A stretch of DNA of 64,000 nucleotides, from contig NZ_CP087114.1 of the NCBI RefSeq assembly GCF_022559585.1, forward strand, positions 971,095 through 1,035,094, in the 5' to 3' direction. Positions 17,036 through 25,643 of this stretch are shown here, piece after piece (the stretch's first letter is position 1; the number at the start of each line of letters is the position of its first letter). This DNA comes from Bartonella machadoae (GTDB lineage: Bacteria > Pseudomonadota > Alphaproteobacteria > Rhizobiales > Rhizobiaceae). The position numbers were made by a program, and so were the translations under genes. The notes beneath the pieces are model-generated. The model had not been told where the DNA came from, did no database searches, and worked only from the letters and a program-made list of their open reading frames with translations.

Positions 17036-17449
17036 ATGATGACAAATTTACAAACAAGCATTGCTGTGGAATTGCAAGTGCCGCTGCTTATATCAGACAG
17101 TGATGGTAAGCAAGCAACACGCAATAAATTAACCTTTTATCGCCCCACCTTCAAACATGCCAAGCAATTGGCAGTGCTGATTGGACCGCAATTGACACAA
17201 TTGCTGGCTCCAGAAATTGGCAAGCAGAAAACGCTCTCCAATGATGTTCTGCTTGTCAAGCTTTCGCAAGTTTTATTCACCAATGAGGCGACAGAAGGCA
17301 TTACAGCGCTTTTGGCGGATATGTCCCATGAAACGGTTGAACTGATTGATCGGATTGATACTGTTGATATGATGGCAATCTTGAAGGCTTTTTTTGCTTT
17401 TTTTATGGGACGCCAATCCCTTATGCTGGACAATTTGGAGCCGAATTAG
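17036..17449 (+). CDS. Tail assembly chaperone gpE (zero-frame product)
   Basis: 137 residues, matching the gpE family of P2-like tails (FYRPTFKHAKQLAVLIGPQL, VKLSQVLFTNE, LLADMSHETVELIDRID). It lies between tube and tape measure. Near its end, codons GCT TTT TTT GCT TTT TTT form two slippery T runs, and a -1 frame continues past the stop (see the E' entry). In P2 the E and E+E' products together help the tube assemble on the tape measure. Confidence 0.85.
   Translation: MMTNLQTSIAVELQVPLLISDSDGKQATRNKLTFYRPTFKHAKQLAVLIGPQLTQLLAPEIGKQKTLSNDVLLVKLSQVLFTNEATEGITALLADMSHETVELIDRIDTVDMMAILKAFFAFFMGRQSLMLDNLEPN
17389..17404 (+). promoter_or_regulatory. Predicted -1 ribosomal frameshift site in gpE
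   Basis: Two seven-T runs lie at 17389-17395 and 17398-17404. In the zero frame each reads T TTT TTT, so tandem slippage of both tRNAs by -1 keeps perfect pairing. After slippage the ribosome reads an open -1 frame to 17571. P2 gene E uses the related heptamer T TTT TTG. Which of the two runs is used, and whether a stimulatory RNA structure follows, is not decided. Confidence 0.75.
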
Positions 17450-17571
17450 CGCTTCATTTTCGTTGGTCGGCTTTAGAGATCAACCAGATGGATTGGCTGG
17501 ATGTCATTTTTTATCGCAATGAATTAGCACGCTTGAAATCCCAAGAATATGAACAGCAGATGTTGGAATAG
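17395..17571 (+). CDS. gpE' extension, reached by -1 frameshift
   Basis: In the -1 frame, translation continues as CFFYGTPIPYAGQFGAEL, then ALHFRWSALEINQMDWLDV, then IFYRNELARLKSQ and a short Gln/Glu tail, ending at TAG 17569-17571, 58 residues after the slip. The A-L-H-F-x-W and M-D-W-x-D...F-Y-R patterns are what one expects of a GpE' tail. This stretch has no start codon of its own in a useful place and fills the gap between gpE and the tape measure, so the E+E' fusion (17036-17571) is the likely product. Confidence 0.75.
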   Translation, partial: CFFYGTPIPYAGQFGAELALHFRWSALEINQMDWLDVIFYRNELARLKSQEYEQQMLE

Positions 17572-17579
17572 GAGCTGTT

Positions 17580-19928
17580 ATGGATGTTTCCCTTGTTGTG
17601 CGTTTTGTCAATCATCTGCAAGAAGGGATAGCCTCTGCCAAGCGCGATTTGCAAGCCTTTAGTGCCGATGTTGCCCATTTGCAAAACAAGACACGACAAC
17701 ACTTTAAAAATTGGTTTGATCCTCAACATCTTGAGGATGCAACCAAGAATGCTGAAATGGCTTTTATCCAAGCGCGAGGGCGCATGGTGGGGGCAATTGC
17801 CCAAACCGCAACCTTGATTGCCCCCCTCTATAAGGCCATGCAATTTGATCAATCGATGAAGGGCTTGGAAAAGGTTCTTGATGCGCCTCTGCATCGCTTA
17901 AAGGAATTGCGCCGCTTTGCTCTTGAGACCTCAACCAAAATCCCGCTTGCTGCACGTGAGGTTTTGGAACTGATGACCAGTGCCAGCCAAGCGGGGATTG
18001 GCGAGCAAGATCTCGAAGCTTTTAGTCTTTACGCTGCCAAAGCGGCTGTGGCTTTTGATATGACGGGGGACCAGATTGGTGAACGCTTTGCCAAATTGCG
18101 CAATGTCTTCAAACTCAATCAGACAGGCATTGAAGAGTTAGGCGATGCCATCAACCATCTCTCCAACCATATGGCGGCTAAAGCCAGTGAAGTGTCTGAT
18201 TTTACCAATCGTGCCACCGGTGCTGCCACCATGTTTAAGCTCACTGCCCGTGAAACGGCTGCTTTTGGTACCGCGATGATTTCTGCGGGGATTGTCCCTG
18301 AGAGTGCGGCGCGTGGTTTTAATGCCATGAGTTCGCGTATTCAGGCAGGGGGCAAACATATTGAAGATGCTTTTGTCAATATTGGGCTGTCACGGCAAAA
18401 GTTTCTCCAAGACATCGACAAAGATGCAACCGGCACGTTAGTGCGCTTTTTTGATGTTTTAGCCAAATCCGAACAGGGTATGCGTTCCCTGATTGCCATT
18501 GCTGGGCGCGATTTTACCGGTGACTTTGCCAAATTGGTTGGCAATCCAGAATTGTTAAGCCAAGCGCTCGAATTTGTTAAAGACCCCAAAGTTTTTAAAG
18601 GCTCCGTAGAGCAAGAAGCGGATAAACAAGCAACTGGTGCCATCCGGCAATTTGAACTTTTGCAAAACCGCATCGTGGCTTTGGGCATTACCATTGGCAA
18701 CGTGTTGTTGCCCCATGTCAACAATTTGATGGCCAGTGTTGGCAATTTTATCAATGGCTTGATGGCATGGGCCAATGCCCATCCCGCCTTAACCAGTGCG
18801 ATTGTCAAAACCATTGCCGCCTTGATGGCTTTTAATATTGCTCTGCGGGTGTTGCGCTTTACCATGGCTGGCACACGGCTTGGTTTGCTTCAATTGATGG
18901 GCTCTTTGATCAAAATTGGTACTGTGAGTCGTGTCCTTAAAACCAATTGGCGCAGCTTAATCGCTTCAGGGCGCTCTTTGGGAATCATGGCGGCAACTCT
19001 TGGTGGGAGCACGCTTCGTCTCTTGCGACCCATGACTTTGTTGGTGGCAGGCTTTCGCGGGCTTATGGTCTTGAGTTCCGCCTTTGCAGCTACATTTGGC
19101 TGGGTTGGCACAGTGATAGAAGTGGTGGCTGCTGGCATTGCTTCTGTTGTTGGTGCTGTTTTTACCCCGATAGGGGCGCTCATTGCCGCTGTTGTTGCAG
19201 TGATCATGGCTGCTTGTTTTGCCTTGTGGAAATATTGGGACCGGTTTTCTTCTTTTGTCAAAGGTTTTGCTCGCGGGCTGGTCCACGCTTTTGGCCGTAT
19301 CTTTGAAGCTGTCATGCGCTTTTTTGGTGCTGATACCGCAACCATCACCAAGTGGAAAAATACCCTTTCTGCTGCTTTTGACTTTTCTCAAGCTTGGCAA
19401 AAGTTCAAACAGGGGCTTGTCGCTATATCCCAATGGTTTGGTAATGTCTGGGAGGGTTTTAAGCAAAGTCTCTCCAGCTTTTGGAGCTGGTTGAGCAGTT
19501 TTTTTGCTCGCGAAAAGCTCTCAGAAGAAGCCAAGGCGGGTATGGAACAGGCTGGAGAAGATCTTGCCAATGGGATTGTCGATGGCTTTATGTCCTCCAT
19601 CACAAAGTTGGCTGATTTTTTTAAATCCTTATCCGGTCGCATCAAAGGATGGATTGGTTCGATTGATATCTCCAACATGTTTCATTTGCCCAGTTGGCTT
19701 GGTGGCAAAACAGCTTTGCAGCCGATTGTACAATTTGCCGGTCACCCGCAAACCAGCCCTGTGACAACGCAGGCAACGGACAAAAGCAAGCAGAGCGCAT
19801 CCGTTTATCACCATCAAAATGTCACCGTGCATGTCAATGGGGCGCGTGATCCTCTTGCTACCGGCCGTGCGGTAAGTCATGCCCTCCAACGGGCAAAAGC
19901 CAATGCCTTGCATGGCGGCACAGAATAA
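17580..19928 (+). CDS. Tail tape measure protein (gpT, TP901 type)
   Basis: 782 residues, ATG 17580 after AGGAGC. Residues ~90-330 hold the TP901 tape measure core (EVLELMTSASQAGIGEQDL, FAKLRNVFKLNQTGIEELGDA is within 160-185, TAFGTAMISAGI-like segment). Long hydrophobic stretches lie at ~385-440 and ~490-550, as expected for a protein that inserts in the host membrane, and the C-terminus is helical. The length sets tail length: ~780 residues predicts a tail of ordinary P2-like size. It follows gpE/E' as in P2. Confidence 0.88.
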   Translation: MDVSLVVRFVNHLQEGIASAKRDLQAFSADVAHLQNKTRQHFKNWFDPQHLEDATKNAEMAFIQARGRMVGAIAQTATLIAPLYKAMQFDQSMKGLEKVLDAPLHRLKELRRFALETSTKIPLAAREVLELMTSASQAGIGEQDLEAFSLYAAKAAVAFDMTGDQIGERFAKLRNVFKLNQTGIEELGDAINHLSNHMAAKASEVSDFTNRATGAATMFKLTARETAAFGTAMISAGIVPESAARGFNAMSSRIQAGGKHIEDAFVNIGLSRQKFLQDIDKDATGTLVRFFDVLAKSEQGMRSLIAIAGRDFTGDFAKLVGNPELLSQALEFVKDPKVFKGSVEQEADKQATGAIRQFELLQNRIVALGITIGNVLLPHVNNLMASVGNFINGLMAWANAHPALTSAIVKTIAALMAFNIALRVLRFTMAGTRLGLLQLMGSLIKIGTVSRVLKTNWRSLIASGRSLGIMAATLGGSTLRLLRPMTLLVAGFRGLMVLSSAFAATFGWVGTVIEVVAAGIASVVGAVFTPIGALIAAVVAVIMAACFALWKYWDRFSSFVKGFARGLVHAFGRIFEAVMRFFGADTATITKWKNTLSAAFDFSQAWQKFKQGLVAISQWFGNVWEGFKQSLSSFWSWLSSFFAREKLSEEAKAGMEQAGEDLANGIVDGFMSSITKLADFFKSLSGRIKGWIGSIDISNMFHLPSWLGGKTALQPIVQFAGHPQTSPVTTQATDKSKQSASVYHHQNVTVHVNGARDPLATGRAVSHALQRAKANALHGGTE

Positions 19929-19959
19929 GGGGAGGGAAAACAATGAGGGGAGGAGGAAA

Positions 19960-20406
19960 ATGAAAGATCCTTTGATGATGCTAGGTCCGCATCAATTTTA
20001 TGTCGATTGGCTGAATTTCCAATCCTTTGAAGAAGAGTTCTCCGCCTCATGGGTGTCTATGGAGCGTTTTGGCAAAGCCCCCAGCTTGCAATTTACCGGC
20101 TATGGCAATGATGCCAAAACCATCCATGGCGTGTGGTTTCCAGAAGAGTTTGGTGATCGTATAGCCATTGATGCACTCACCATGACCATACGAGCAGCAA
20201 AACCGGTGCAGATGCTTCGTTGGGTCAATGATATGAGTTATAGTGCCATATTCCATGGTCCCGTGGTGATTACCTCCATCACGAAAGACCACGATTATAT
20301 CAGTCGCTCTGGTCAATCGCAGCGTATCCGTTATTCCATCAGTCTGTTGCCCTTTTTTGATGGGGGCAAACCACAAGGATATTTCCAAGAGGGACAACAG
20401 CTATGA
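19960..20406 (+). CDS. Tail protein gpU
   Basis: 148 residues, with the P2 gpU pattern (MLGPHQFYVDWLNFQSFEEEF is near the start, then FTGYGNDAKTIHGVWFPEEFG and YSISLLPF). gpU helps complete the tail end. ATG 19960 has a perfect AGGAGG box nine bases ahead; a longer frame from 19879 would overlap the tape measure and is not needed. The stop overlaps the gpX start by four bases. Confidence 0.85.
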   Translation: MKDPLMMLGPHQFYVDWLNFQSFEEEFSASWVSMERFGKAPSLQFTGYGNDAKTIHGVWFPEEFGDRIAIDALTMTIRAAKPVQMLRWVNDMSYSAIFHGPVVITSITKDHDYISRSGQSQRIRYSISLLPFFDGGKPQGYFQEGQQL

Positions 20407-20657
20407 AGCTACCAGCAAAGCACGTTGTTGTAGAGTTAGAAGATATGAGCCTCGATCTGATTTGCTTTCAACATGCCATGGCGGTGTTGGGAGACCGTCA
20501 ACAGGCTGGATTCGTAGAGGGCTATTTAGAAGCCACCTTGAGAGCCAATCCAGGGATTGCCCAATATGGTGCTGTTTTGCCACGGGGTTTAGAGATCACT
20601 TTGCCTGAATTTGTCTTTGTTCCTCCTCAAAGCAGAGTGAAGCGGTTATGGGATTAA
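20403..20657 (+). CDS. Tail protein gpX
   Basis: 84 residues. The C-terminal half NPGIAQYGAVLPRGLEITLPE is the conserved core of the gpX/LysM-like small tail proteins, which in P2 lie between U and D. It overlaps gpD by 10 bases, consistent with coupled translation of U-X-D. Confidence 0.85.
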   Translation: MKLPAKHVVVELEDMSLDLICFQHAMAVLGDRQQAGFVEGYLEATLRANPGIAQYGAVLPRGLEITLPEFVFVPPQSRVKRLWD

Positions 20658-21655
20658 GGCGGACATATCCTTTTATCGAGGTTAAGGTTGGAGACAAACC
20701 CGTCCATGAGGTTTTTTACCAGCGTCTTCTTAGCGCCACCATTACCGATCATGCCGGCAATGAAGCCGATCGTTTTGAAGCGGAGTTTGATGATAGGGAC
20801 AATGATTTAGAGGTTCCACAAAAGAACAGTACTCTGCAGGTGCTGTTTGGTTATCAGGACAGCATCAGTGCGGTTATGGGGCGTTTTGTTGTTGAATCTG
20901 TTGTCAGTATCGGGGGCAGTGATGGAGAGGTTTTACACCTTTGCGGCAAAAGCGCTTCAATGCGTGGCGAACTCAAAGAACAAGCAAGTGAGCATTTTGA
21001 CAATAAAACCATTGGTGAGATTGTTGAAAGCTTAGCCAAGCGCCATGGTTATCAAGCCAAAGTCGACCAAGAATTTTATAGCAAAACCTTGCCTTATGTG
21101 GTGCGCACTGATCAATCGACAATTGATTTTTTAACCCGCCTTGCAGAGCGTATGCAGGCACGTTTTTTAATCAAAGACAATAAATTTTTATTTTTAAGCG
21201 GCAACAATTTACCGCCCCTCACTCTTGCCAAGCATGATTGTTCCAGTTGGGAATTTACCCTCGAGCCACGCACCCAATATGGCAGCGTTGAATCAACGTA
21301 CTTTGATCGCTCGCAAGGTAAACAGCTATCTGTCAAATATCGCACAAACCTCAAAGGTCCCACACGGCGTTTGCGTGGTTGCTATCCTTGCAGAGAGGAA
21401 GCTTTAGCTGCTGCCGCATCAGAATCAGACCGGCTGTGCCGTAGCATGGGCAGTGGTTCTTTGGTTTTAGAAGGGCGTCCAGAAATCATGGCCGATCAAC
21501 CTCTCCTTTTGCAAGGGTTCCGTGAGCAAATCAATGGTCCATGGAAAGCTGCAACCGTGACCCACCGCTATGAGAAACAAAGTGGCTATACTACAGAAAT
21601 CACCTTAGAAGCACCAGAGAAGGGAAAACAGCCATGGGAAAAGTCAACCTCGTAG
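20648..21655 (+). CDS. Baseplate hub protein gpD (late control D family)
   Basis: 335 residues. It matches the P2 gpD family: EAEFDDRDNDLEVPQ, VLFGYQDSISAVMGRFVVE, a LAKRHGYQAKVD segment and a FLTRLAERMQARFLIKD core, with a C-terminal VTHRYEKQSGYTTEITLEAP. The protein forms the baseplate hub around the spike. It is the last tail gene, and its last codons overlap the start of the helicase gene if the upstream helicase start is used. Confidence 0.85.
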   Translation: MGLRRTYPFIEVKVGDKPVHEVFYQRLLSATITDHAGNEADRFEAEFDDRDNDLEVPQKNSTLQVLFGYQDSISAVMGRFVVESVVSIGGSDGEVLHLCGKSASMRGELKEQASEHFDNKTIGEIVESLAKRHGYQAKVDQEFYSKTLPYVVRTDQSTIDFLTRLAERMQARFLIKDNKFLFLSGNNLPPLTLAKHDCSSWEFTLEPRTQYGSVESTYFDRSQGKQLSVKYRTNLKGPTRRLRGCYPCREEALAAAASESDRLCRSMGSGSLVLEGRPEIMADQPLLLQGFREQINGPWKAATVTHRYEKQSGYTTEITLEAPEKGKQPWEKSTS

Positions 21656-23106
21656 AATGCCGTGCACAAGAAAATCAAAGGGATAACATGCTCTCTTCAT
21701 TTCGAGAGGTCCCACACAATCTTGAAGCGGAACAAGCTTTGCTCGGGGCAATTCTCATAAGCAATGATGCGCTTGATTGCGTTTCGGACTTTCTTAAAGC
21801 ATCCCATTTTTTTGAACCCTTGCATCAAAAGATCTTTGCGATTGCCTCACAGATGATCCATAAGGGAAAACTTGCCAATCCCGTGACCATGAAACCCTTT
21901 CTTCCAGCAGAAGAAAAGATTGGTGAAATCACTGTCTTTCATTACGTTGTACGTCTCGCTAAAGAAGCCGTCACCATCATTAATGCGCAAGATTATGGGC
22001 GGATTATTTATGATCTTTTCCTTCGACGCTGTTTGATTAATCTTGGCAATGAAATTGTTAATAAAGCCTTTGATGCTCCTGTAGAACTGAAGCCCTCACA
22101 ACAGATTGAAAGGATTGAACAGCAGTTGTTTGAATTGGCAGAAAAGGGAAAATATGGCGGTGGATTTGAAAATTTTGCAGGCGCTCTTACAAAGGCGCTT
22201 ACCATGGCAAGTGCTGCGAAAAAGCGTTCCTCAAGGCTTTCAGGAATCGCAACCCATATCAAAAACCTTGATGAGAAAATGGGAGGATTACAAAAATCTG
22301 ATCTCATTATTCTCGCTGGTCGCCCCGGTATGGGGAAAACCTCTCTTGCAACCAACATTGCCTTTAATATTGCTAATGCTTACACACGTGATGACCATAC
22401 ACAGGAACAAGACAATGAAGGAGGCATTGTTGGATTCTTCTCGTTAGAAATGTCCTCAGAGCAATTAGCAACCCGTATCATTTCTGAACAAACAGAAGTC
22501 TCTTCTTCTGATATTAGGCGGGGCAATCTCTCAGAACAGCAATTTACTAAAATCATCCACATGACACGTTCTCTGCAAAAAGCCCCGCTTTATATCGATC
22601 AAACGGGTGGTTTGTCCGTTGCTCAATTGGCAGCGCGTGCAAGGCGCCTCAAACGACAACATGGTTTAGATGTTTTGATTATTGATTATATCCAGCTCGT
22701 GACGGGTCATACCAAGTGTTCCTCAGACAATCGTGTGCAAGAAATGACAGCCATTACTATGGCTCTCAAGGCATTGGCGAAAGAGCTGAATATTCCCATC
22801 ATTGCTCTTTCACAGCTTTCACGGCAAGTTGAAAATCGCACCGATAAGCGCCCACAACTTTCTGATTTACGTGAATCCGGTTCGATTGGACAAGATGCTG
22901 ATATTGTTTTGTTTGTCTATCGTGAAGACTATTACTTAAAAAATGAACAGCCAAAGGAAGGCAGTGTTGAATCTGTCAAATGGCAAGAGAAGATGGATCA
23001 GGTGAGGGGGCAAGCGGAAGTGATTATCACCAAACAACGCCATGGTCCTACAGGAACTGTTCCTCTTGCTTTCCAATCTGATTTTACACGTTTTAGTGAC
23101 CTATAA
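21634..23106 (+). CDS. dnaB: DnaB-type replicative helicase, prophage-linked copy
   Basis: 490 residues, full DnaB length. An N-terminal DnaB domain (EVPHNLEAEQALLGAIL) is followed by the RecA-like motor: Walker A GRPGMGKTS at ~230, FFSLEMSSEQLA, Walker B VLIIDYIQLV, SQLSRQVENR, and LRESGSIGQDADIVLFVYRED. All motifs look intact. It starts within the gpD gene; ATG 21688 (MLSSFREVPHN) is an alternative start that fits usual DnaB N-termini better. In related Rhizobiales the housekeeping dnaB is expected near rplI/radA, so this is probably an extra copy belonging to the prophage. No helicase loader is seen nearby. Confidence 0.85.
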   Translation: MGKVNLVECRAQENQRDNMLSSFREVPHNLEAEQALLGAILISNDALDCVSDFLKASHFFEPLHQKIFAIASQMIHKGKLANPVTMKPFLPAEEKIGEITVFHYVVRLAKEAVTIINAQDYGRIIYDLFLRRCLINLGNEIVNKAFDAPVELKPSQQIERIEQQLFELAEKGKYGGGFENFAGALTKALTMASAAKKRSSRLSGIATHIKNLDEKMGGLQKSDLIILAGRPGMGKTSLATNIAFNIANAYTRDDHTQEQDNEGGIVGFFSLEMSSEQLATRIISEQTEVSSSDIRRGNLSEQQFTKIIHMTRSLQKAPLYIDQTGGLSVAQLAARARRLKRQHGLDVLIIDYIQLVTGHTKCSSDNRVQEMTAITMALKALAKELNIPIIALSQLSRQVENRTDKRPQLSDLRESGSIGQDADIVLFVYREDYYLKNEQPKEGSVESVKWQEKMDQVRGQAEVIITKQRHGPTGTVPLAFQSDFTRFSDL

Positions 23107-23151
23107 AGAAAATCATAAGAGAAAAATATGCATAAAGGGGGCAATAAATGT

Positions 23152-23210
23152 CCTTTGAAAGGCCTTTGAAGACCCTTTGAGAGCCCTTTGAAAAAATGAA
23201 AATCCTTTGA
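23152..23210 (+). repeat. Five CCTTTGA direct repeats, 11-bp phased
   Basis: CCTTTGA at 23152, 23163, 23174, 23185 (spacing exactly 11) and 23204 (spacing 19). The same motif and spacing occur at 2995/3006. The array starts 46 bases after the helicase stop. Confidence 0.75.
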
Positions 23211-23440
23211 AAATGAGGTTATTTTTACAAAATATGATGCAAATGATACAAAATTTGTTGGTCTCTGCATGCATATTTTACAGATTTTAGGTGTCAAATA
23301 AGGGGATTGCTGGAAGAAATGAATCATCTCAAATTGTGATTCTGGGTAGGGCAAAATAAGACTCATAAAAGCGGCTCTAAACACCTCTTAAAACCACTTT
23401 GAGAATTGCTTAAAAACTCTGTGAAAAAAAAATGAATTGC

Positions 23441-23476
23441 TGCAAAACCTGGTGTCAAATTGTGCAAAACCTGGTG
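23441..23476 (+). repeat. Two 14-bp direct repeats, 22 bases apart
   Basis: TGCAAAACCTGGTG occurs at 23441-23454 and 23463-23476. The spacing of 22 is two of the 11-base periods seen upstream. No function is known. Confidence 0.6.
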
Positions 23477-23494
23477 GCAAGCTACAAGAGAAGT

Positions 23495-23575
23495 GTTAGG
23501 AAATCCTATTCCCCTGCTTTTATTTGCAGGTCCCTCACTACAAAAAACATATGTTAGATCAATAAGTTGTCGCTA
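23495..23575. repeat. tRNA 3'-flanking repeat, copy A
   Basis: A ~80-base AT-rich stretch (AAATCCTAT, TGCTTTTATTTGC, ATCAATAAGTT) just past the 3' end of tRNA-Lys. It is clearly similar to the stretch past the 3' end of tRNA-Asn at 41080-41165. Because both copies follow a tRNA gene, it is likely native host sequence, not phage. Confidence 0.55.
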
Positions 23576-23588
23576 AGATAAAAACGAG

Positions 23589-23664
<76 letters not shown>

Positions 23665-24089
23665 ACAGCTTATCAAAAATAAGAATAAGCGGTTCTATAA
23701 CGCTCCTAAGAGAAGAAGTCTAGATGGTTTTATTGCTTTTTATATGAAATCGTAAAGTCGATAGCTTTATTAGCTGTATGGTTAAAAATATGATACACCT
23801 CTTGATCTTATATAAAAATAGTCCCATTATAAGATGCTCTATAAGTAAATGTTCTGATTATTATGCGGTACTATGAGTACTATAGTTGGAGGATCGTCGA
23901 GCGTAATGCCCGAAAAAAATTCAGAAGAGCCATCTTGTGGTTATAAGCAGTGTACACCATCGTTCTGTTTTATAAATTTTATCAATAGTTGTGTATGTTT
24001 AAGAGATATTTCGCTTTCTTTGAATGCAATGTTTTTGCGTTCAATGTTCTTGATCAATTGCGCGCTTTTAAGTTTTTAAAAGGTGAACT
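23665..24089. other. Intergenic region between tRNA-Lys and the TerC-type gene
   Basis: About 425 bases, AT-rich. A 68-codon frame at 23873-24079 has no convincing binding site and no recognisable family. Promoters for the divergent tRNA and the TerC gene must lie here, but no clear -35/-10 pair is seen. Confidence 0.3.
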
Positions 24090-25643
24090 ATGATGGAGTG
24101 GATCACTGATCCTCATGTGTGGTTTGGTTTGATCACACTGGTTTTTCTTGAGATTGTTTTAGGAATAGATAATCTTGTTTTTATTGCAATTTTAGCGGAA
24201 AAATTGCCGCAACATTTACGTGATCGCGCACGCTTGATAGGACTCACTTTAGCGTTAGTTATGCGGCTTTTCCTTCTTACAATTATCGGATGGGTGATGA
24301 GTGTCGATACAATCATTTTTTCACTCTCGTTTTTTGAATTTAGTTGGCATAGCTTTATTTTAATTAGTGGTGGGGCTTTCCTCTTGGCAAAGGCAACGTT
24401 GGAGTTACATGAAAGGTTAGAAGGGGTATCGCACGAAAGAAAAACAGGTATTGCGTATGCAGTTTTTTGGCAAGTTATTGTTCAGATCGTGGTATTAGAT
24501 GCCGTTTTCTCCCTCGACAGTATTATTACTGCAACAGGTATGATTGCAAAAGAGCAGGCTGTTGTTATGTATATAGCAGTCATTGCTGCTATGGGGGTGA
24601 TGATGTATGGATCTGGCCCTCTTATGCGCTTCATTAATCGTCATTCCACTATTGTTATCCTTTGTCTTGGCTTTTTGATGATGATAGGCTTTACTCTCAT
24701 TGTTGAGGGATTTGGCTTTCATATTCCAAAAGGGTATTTATATGCTGCTATTGGTTTTTCTGTTCTCATTGAGGCTTTTAATCAAATTGGACGCCGTAAT
24801 CGTGAAAAAATGATTACAACAAATGATCTTCGTGGTCGAACAGCTGATGCTGTTTTGAAACTTTTAGGAGGCGGAAACAAAGACGGTCATCTTGGGGAAA
24901 CTGTAGATGTCATTGCTGAACAGGCAGCAACTTCTGAGTTATTTCGACCAGAAGAAAAGGAAATGATTCGTGGTGTTCTCGATTTGGCTGATCGACCTGT
25001 TCGTTCTATTATGTCGCCGCGCAATGAAATTGAGTGGTTGGATTTAAACAGCGATGAGAATGAAATGCGTGAAGAATTGCAACAAGTTAAACATAGCCGC
25101 TTAATTTTAGCGCGTGAAAAAGTAGATGAATTTGTTGGGGTTGCTTTGACAAAAGATCTTCTTTTAAACTTGGCTGAGGGCAAAAAAATCAATTGGAAAA
25201 AAGCTATGCGCGAACCCCTCGTCGTTCATGAGAATACGAGTGTTTTGCGATTGATGGAGCAATTACGTCATTCTTCAATCCAGCTGGCAATTATTGTTGA
25301 TGAACATGGATCTTTTGAGGGAATTGCAACACCAACAGATATTCTTGAAGCTATTGCTGGTGATTTTCCTGATGATGATGAAGAACCCATGATCGCAGAA
25401 CAACTTGAAAATGGAAGCCTTCTTGTGGAAGGATATGCTGATATCCGCCGTTTAAGTGGTTATCTTGGGCGTGATCTTGTTGATGAAGCAGATCGTTATA
25501 CAACTCTTGCAGGATTTATGCTTTGGCGGTTTGGCCATTTACCTAATGAGGGGGAAAGTTTTGAAGCTGATGGTTTATGCTTTAAAGTGGTTGAAATGGA
25601 TCGTCGAAATTTATCTAAAATCCTTATTTCTCCACTTGGATAA
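24090..25643 (+). CDS. TerC-family membrane protein with CBS and CorC/HlyC domains
   Basis: 517 residues. Residues ~10-235 form about seven membrane helices with the TerC acid motifs EIVLGIDNLVF and VVLDAVFSLDSII. Next come a CBS pair (~300-430; RPVRSIMSP, IVDEHGSFEGIATPTDILEAI) and a C-terminal transporter-associated CorC/HlyC domain (~430-515; GYADIRRLSGYLG). This YoaE/YegH-type layout is linked to metal ion handling, but its substrate is not settled. ATG 24090 is followed by ATG 24093, with AAAGGTGA ahead. It stands alone between the tRNA and a long non-coding stretch. Confidence 0.88.
   Translation: MMEWITDPHVWFGLITLVFLEIVLGIDNLVFIAILAEKLPQHLRDRARLIGLTLALVMRLFLLTIIGWVMSVDTIIFSLSFFEFSWHSFILISGGAFLLAKATLELHERLEGVSHERKTGIAYAVFWQVIVQIVVLDAVFSLDSIITATGMIAKEQAVVMYIAVIAAMGVMMYGSGPLMRFINRHSTIVILCLGFLMMIGFTLIVEGFGFHIPKGYLYAAIGFSVLIEAFNQIGRRNREKMITTNDLRGRTADAVLKLLGGGNKDGHLGETVDVIAEQAATSELFRPEEKEMIRGVLDLADRPVRSIMSPRNEIEWLDLNSDENEMREELQQVKHSRLILAREKVDEFVGVALTKDLLLNLAEGKKINWKKAMREPLVVHENTSVLRLMEQLRHSSIQLAIIVDEHGSFEGIATPTDILEAIAGDFPDDDEEPMIAEQLENGSLLVEGYADIRRLSGYLGRDLVDEADRYTTLAGFMLWRFGHLPNEGESFEADGLCFKVVEMDRRNLSKILISPLG

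Larger units (their letters stand above)
23107..23588. other. Non-coding region after dnaB with phased repeats
   Basis: About 480 bases without a supported gene. It holds five CCTTTGA copies (23152, 23163, 23174, 23185, 23204), a looser series of CTCTAAA/CTCTTAAA/CTTTGAG boxes at ~23373-23415, two direct repeats TGCAAAACCTGGTG at 23441 and 23463, and a tRNA-flanking element at ~23495-23575. The prophage-host border probably lies here. Repeats beside a replicative helicase could mark a phage origin, but this is only a suggestion. Confidence 0.4.

Noticed and set aside
1..23106. Bartonella gene transfer agent (BaGTA) cluster
   Set aside because: The gene content here is that of an ordinary contractile prophage with Mu-like head and P2-like tail genes; nothing specific to the BaGTA cluster was recognised.
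23873..24079. 68-codon frame before the TerC-type gene
   Set aside because: Composition is like non-coding DNA, the binding site is absent and no family is recognised.
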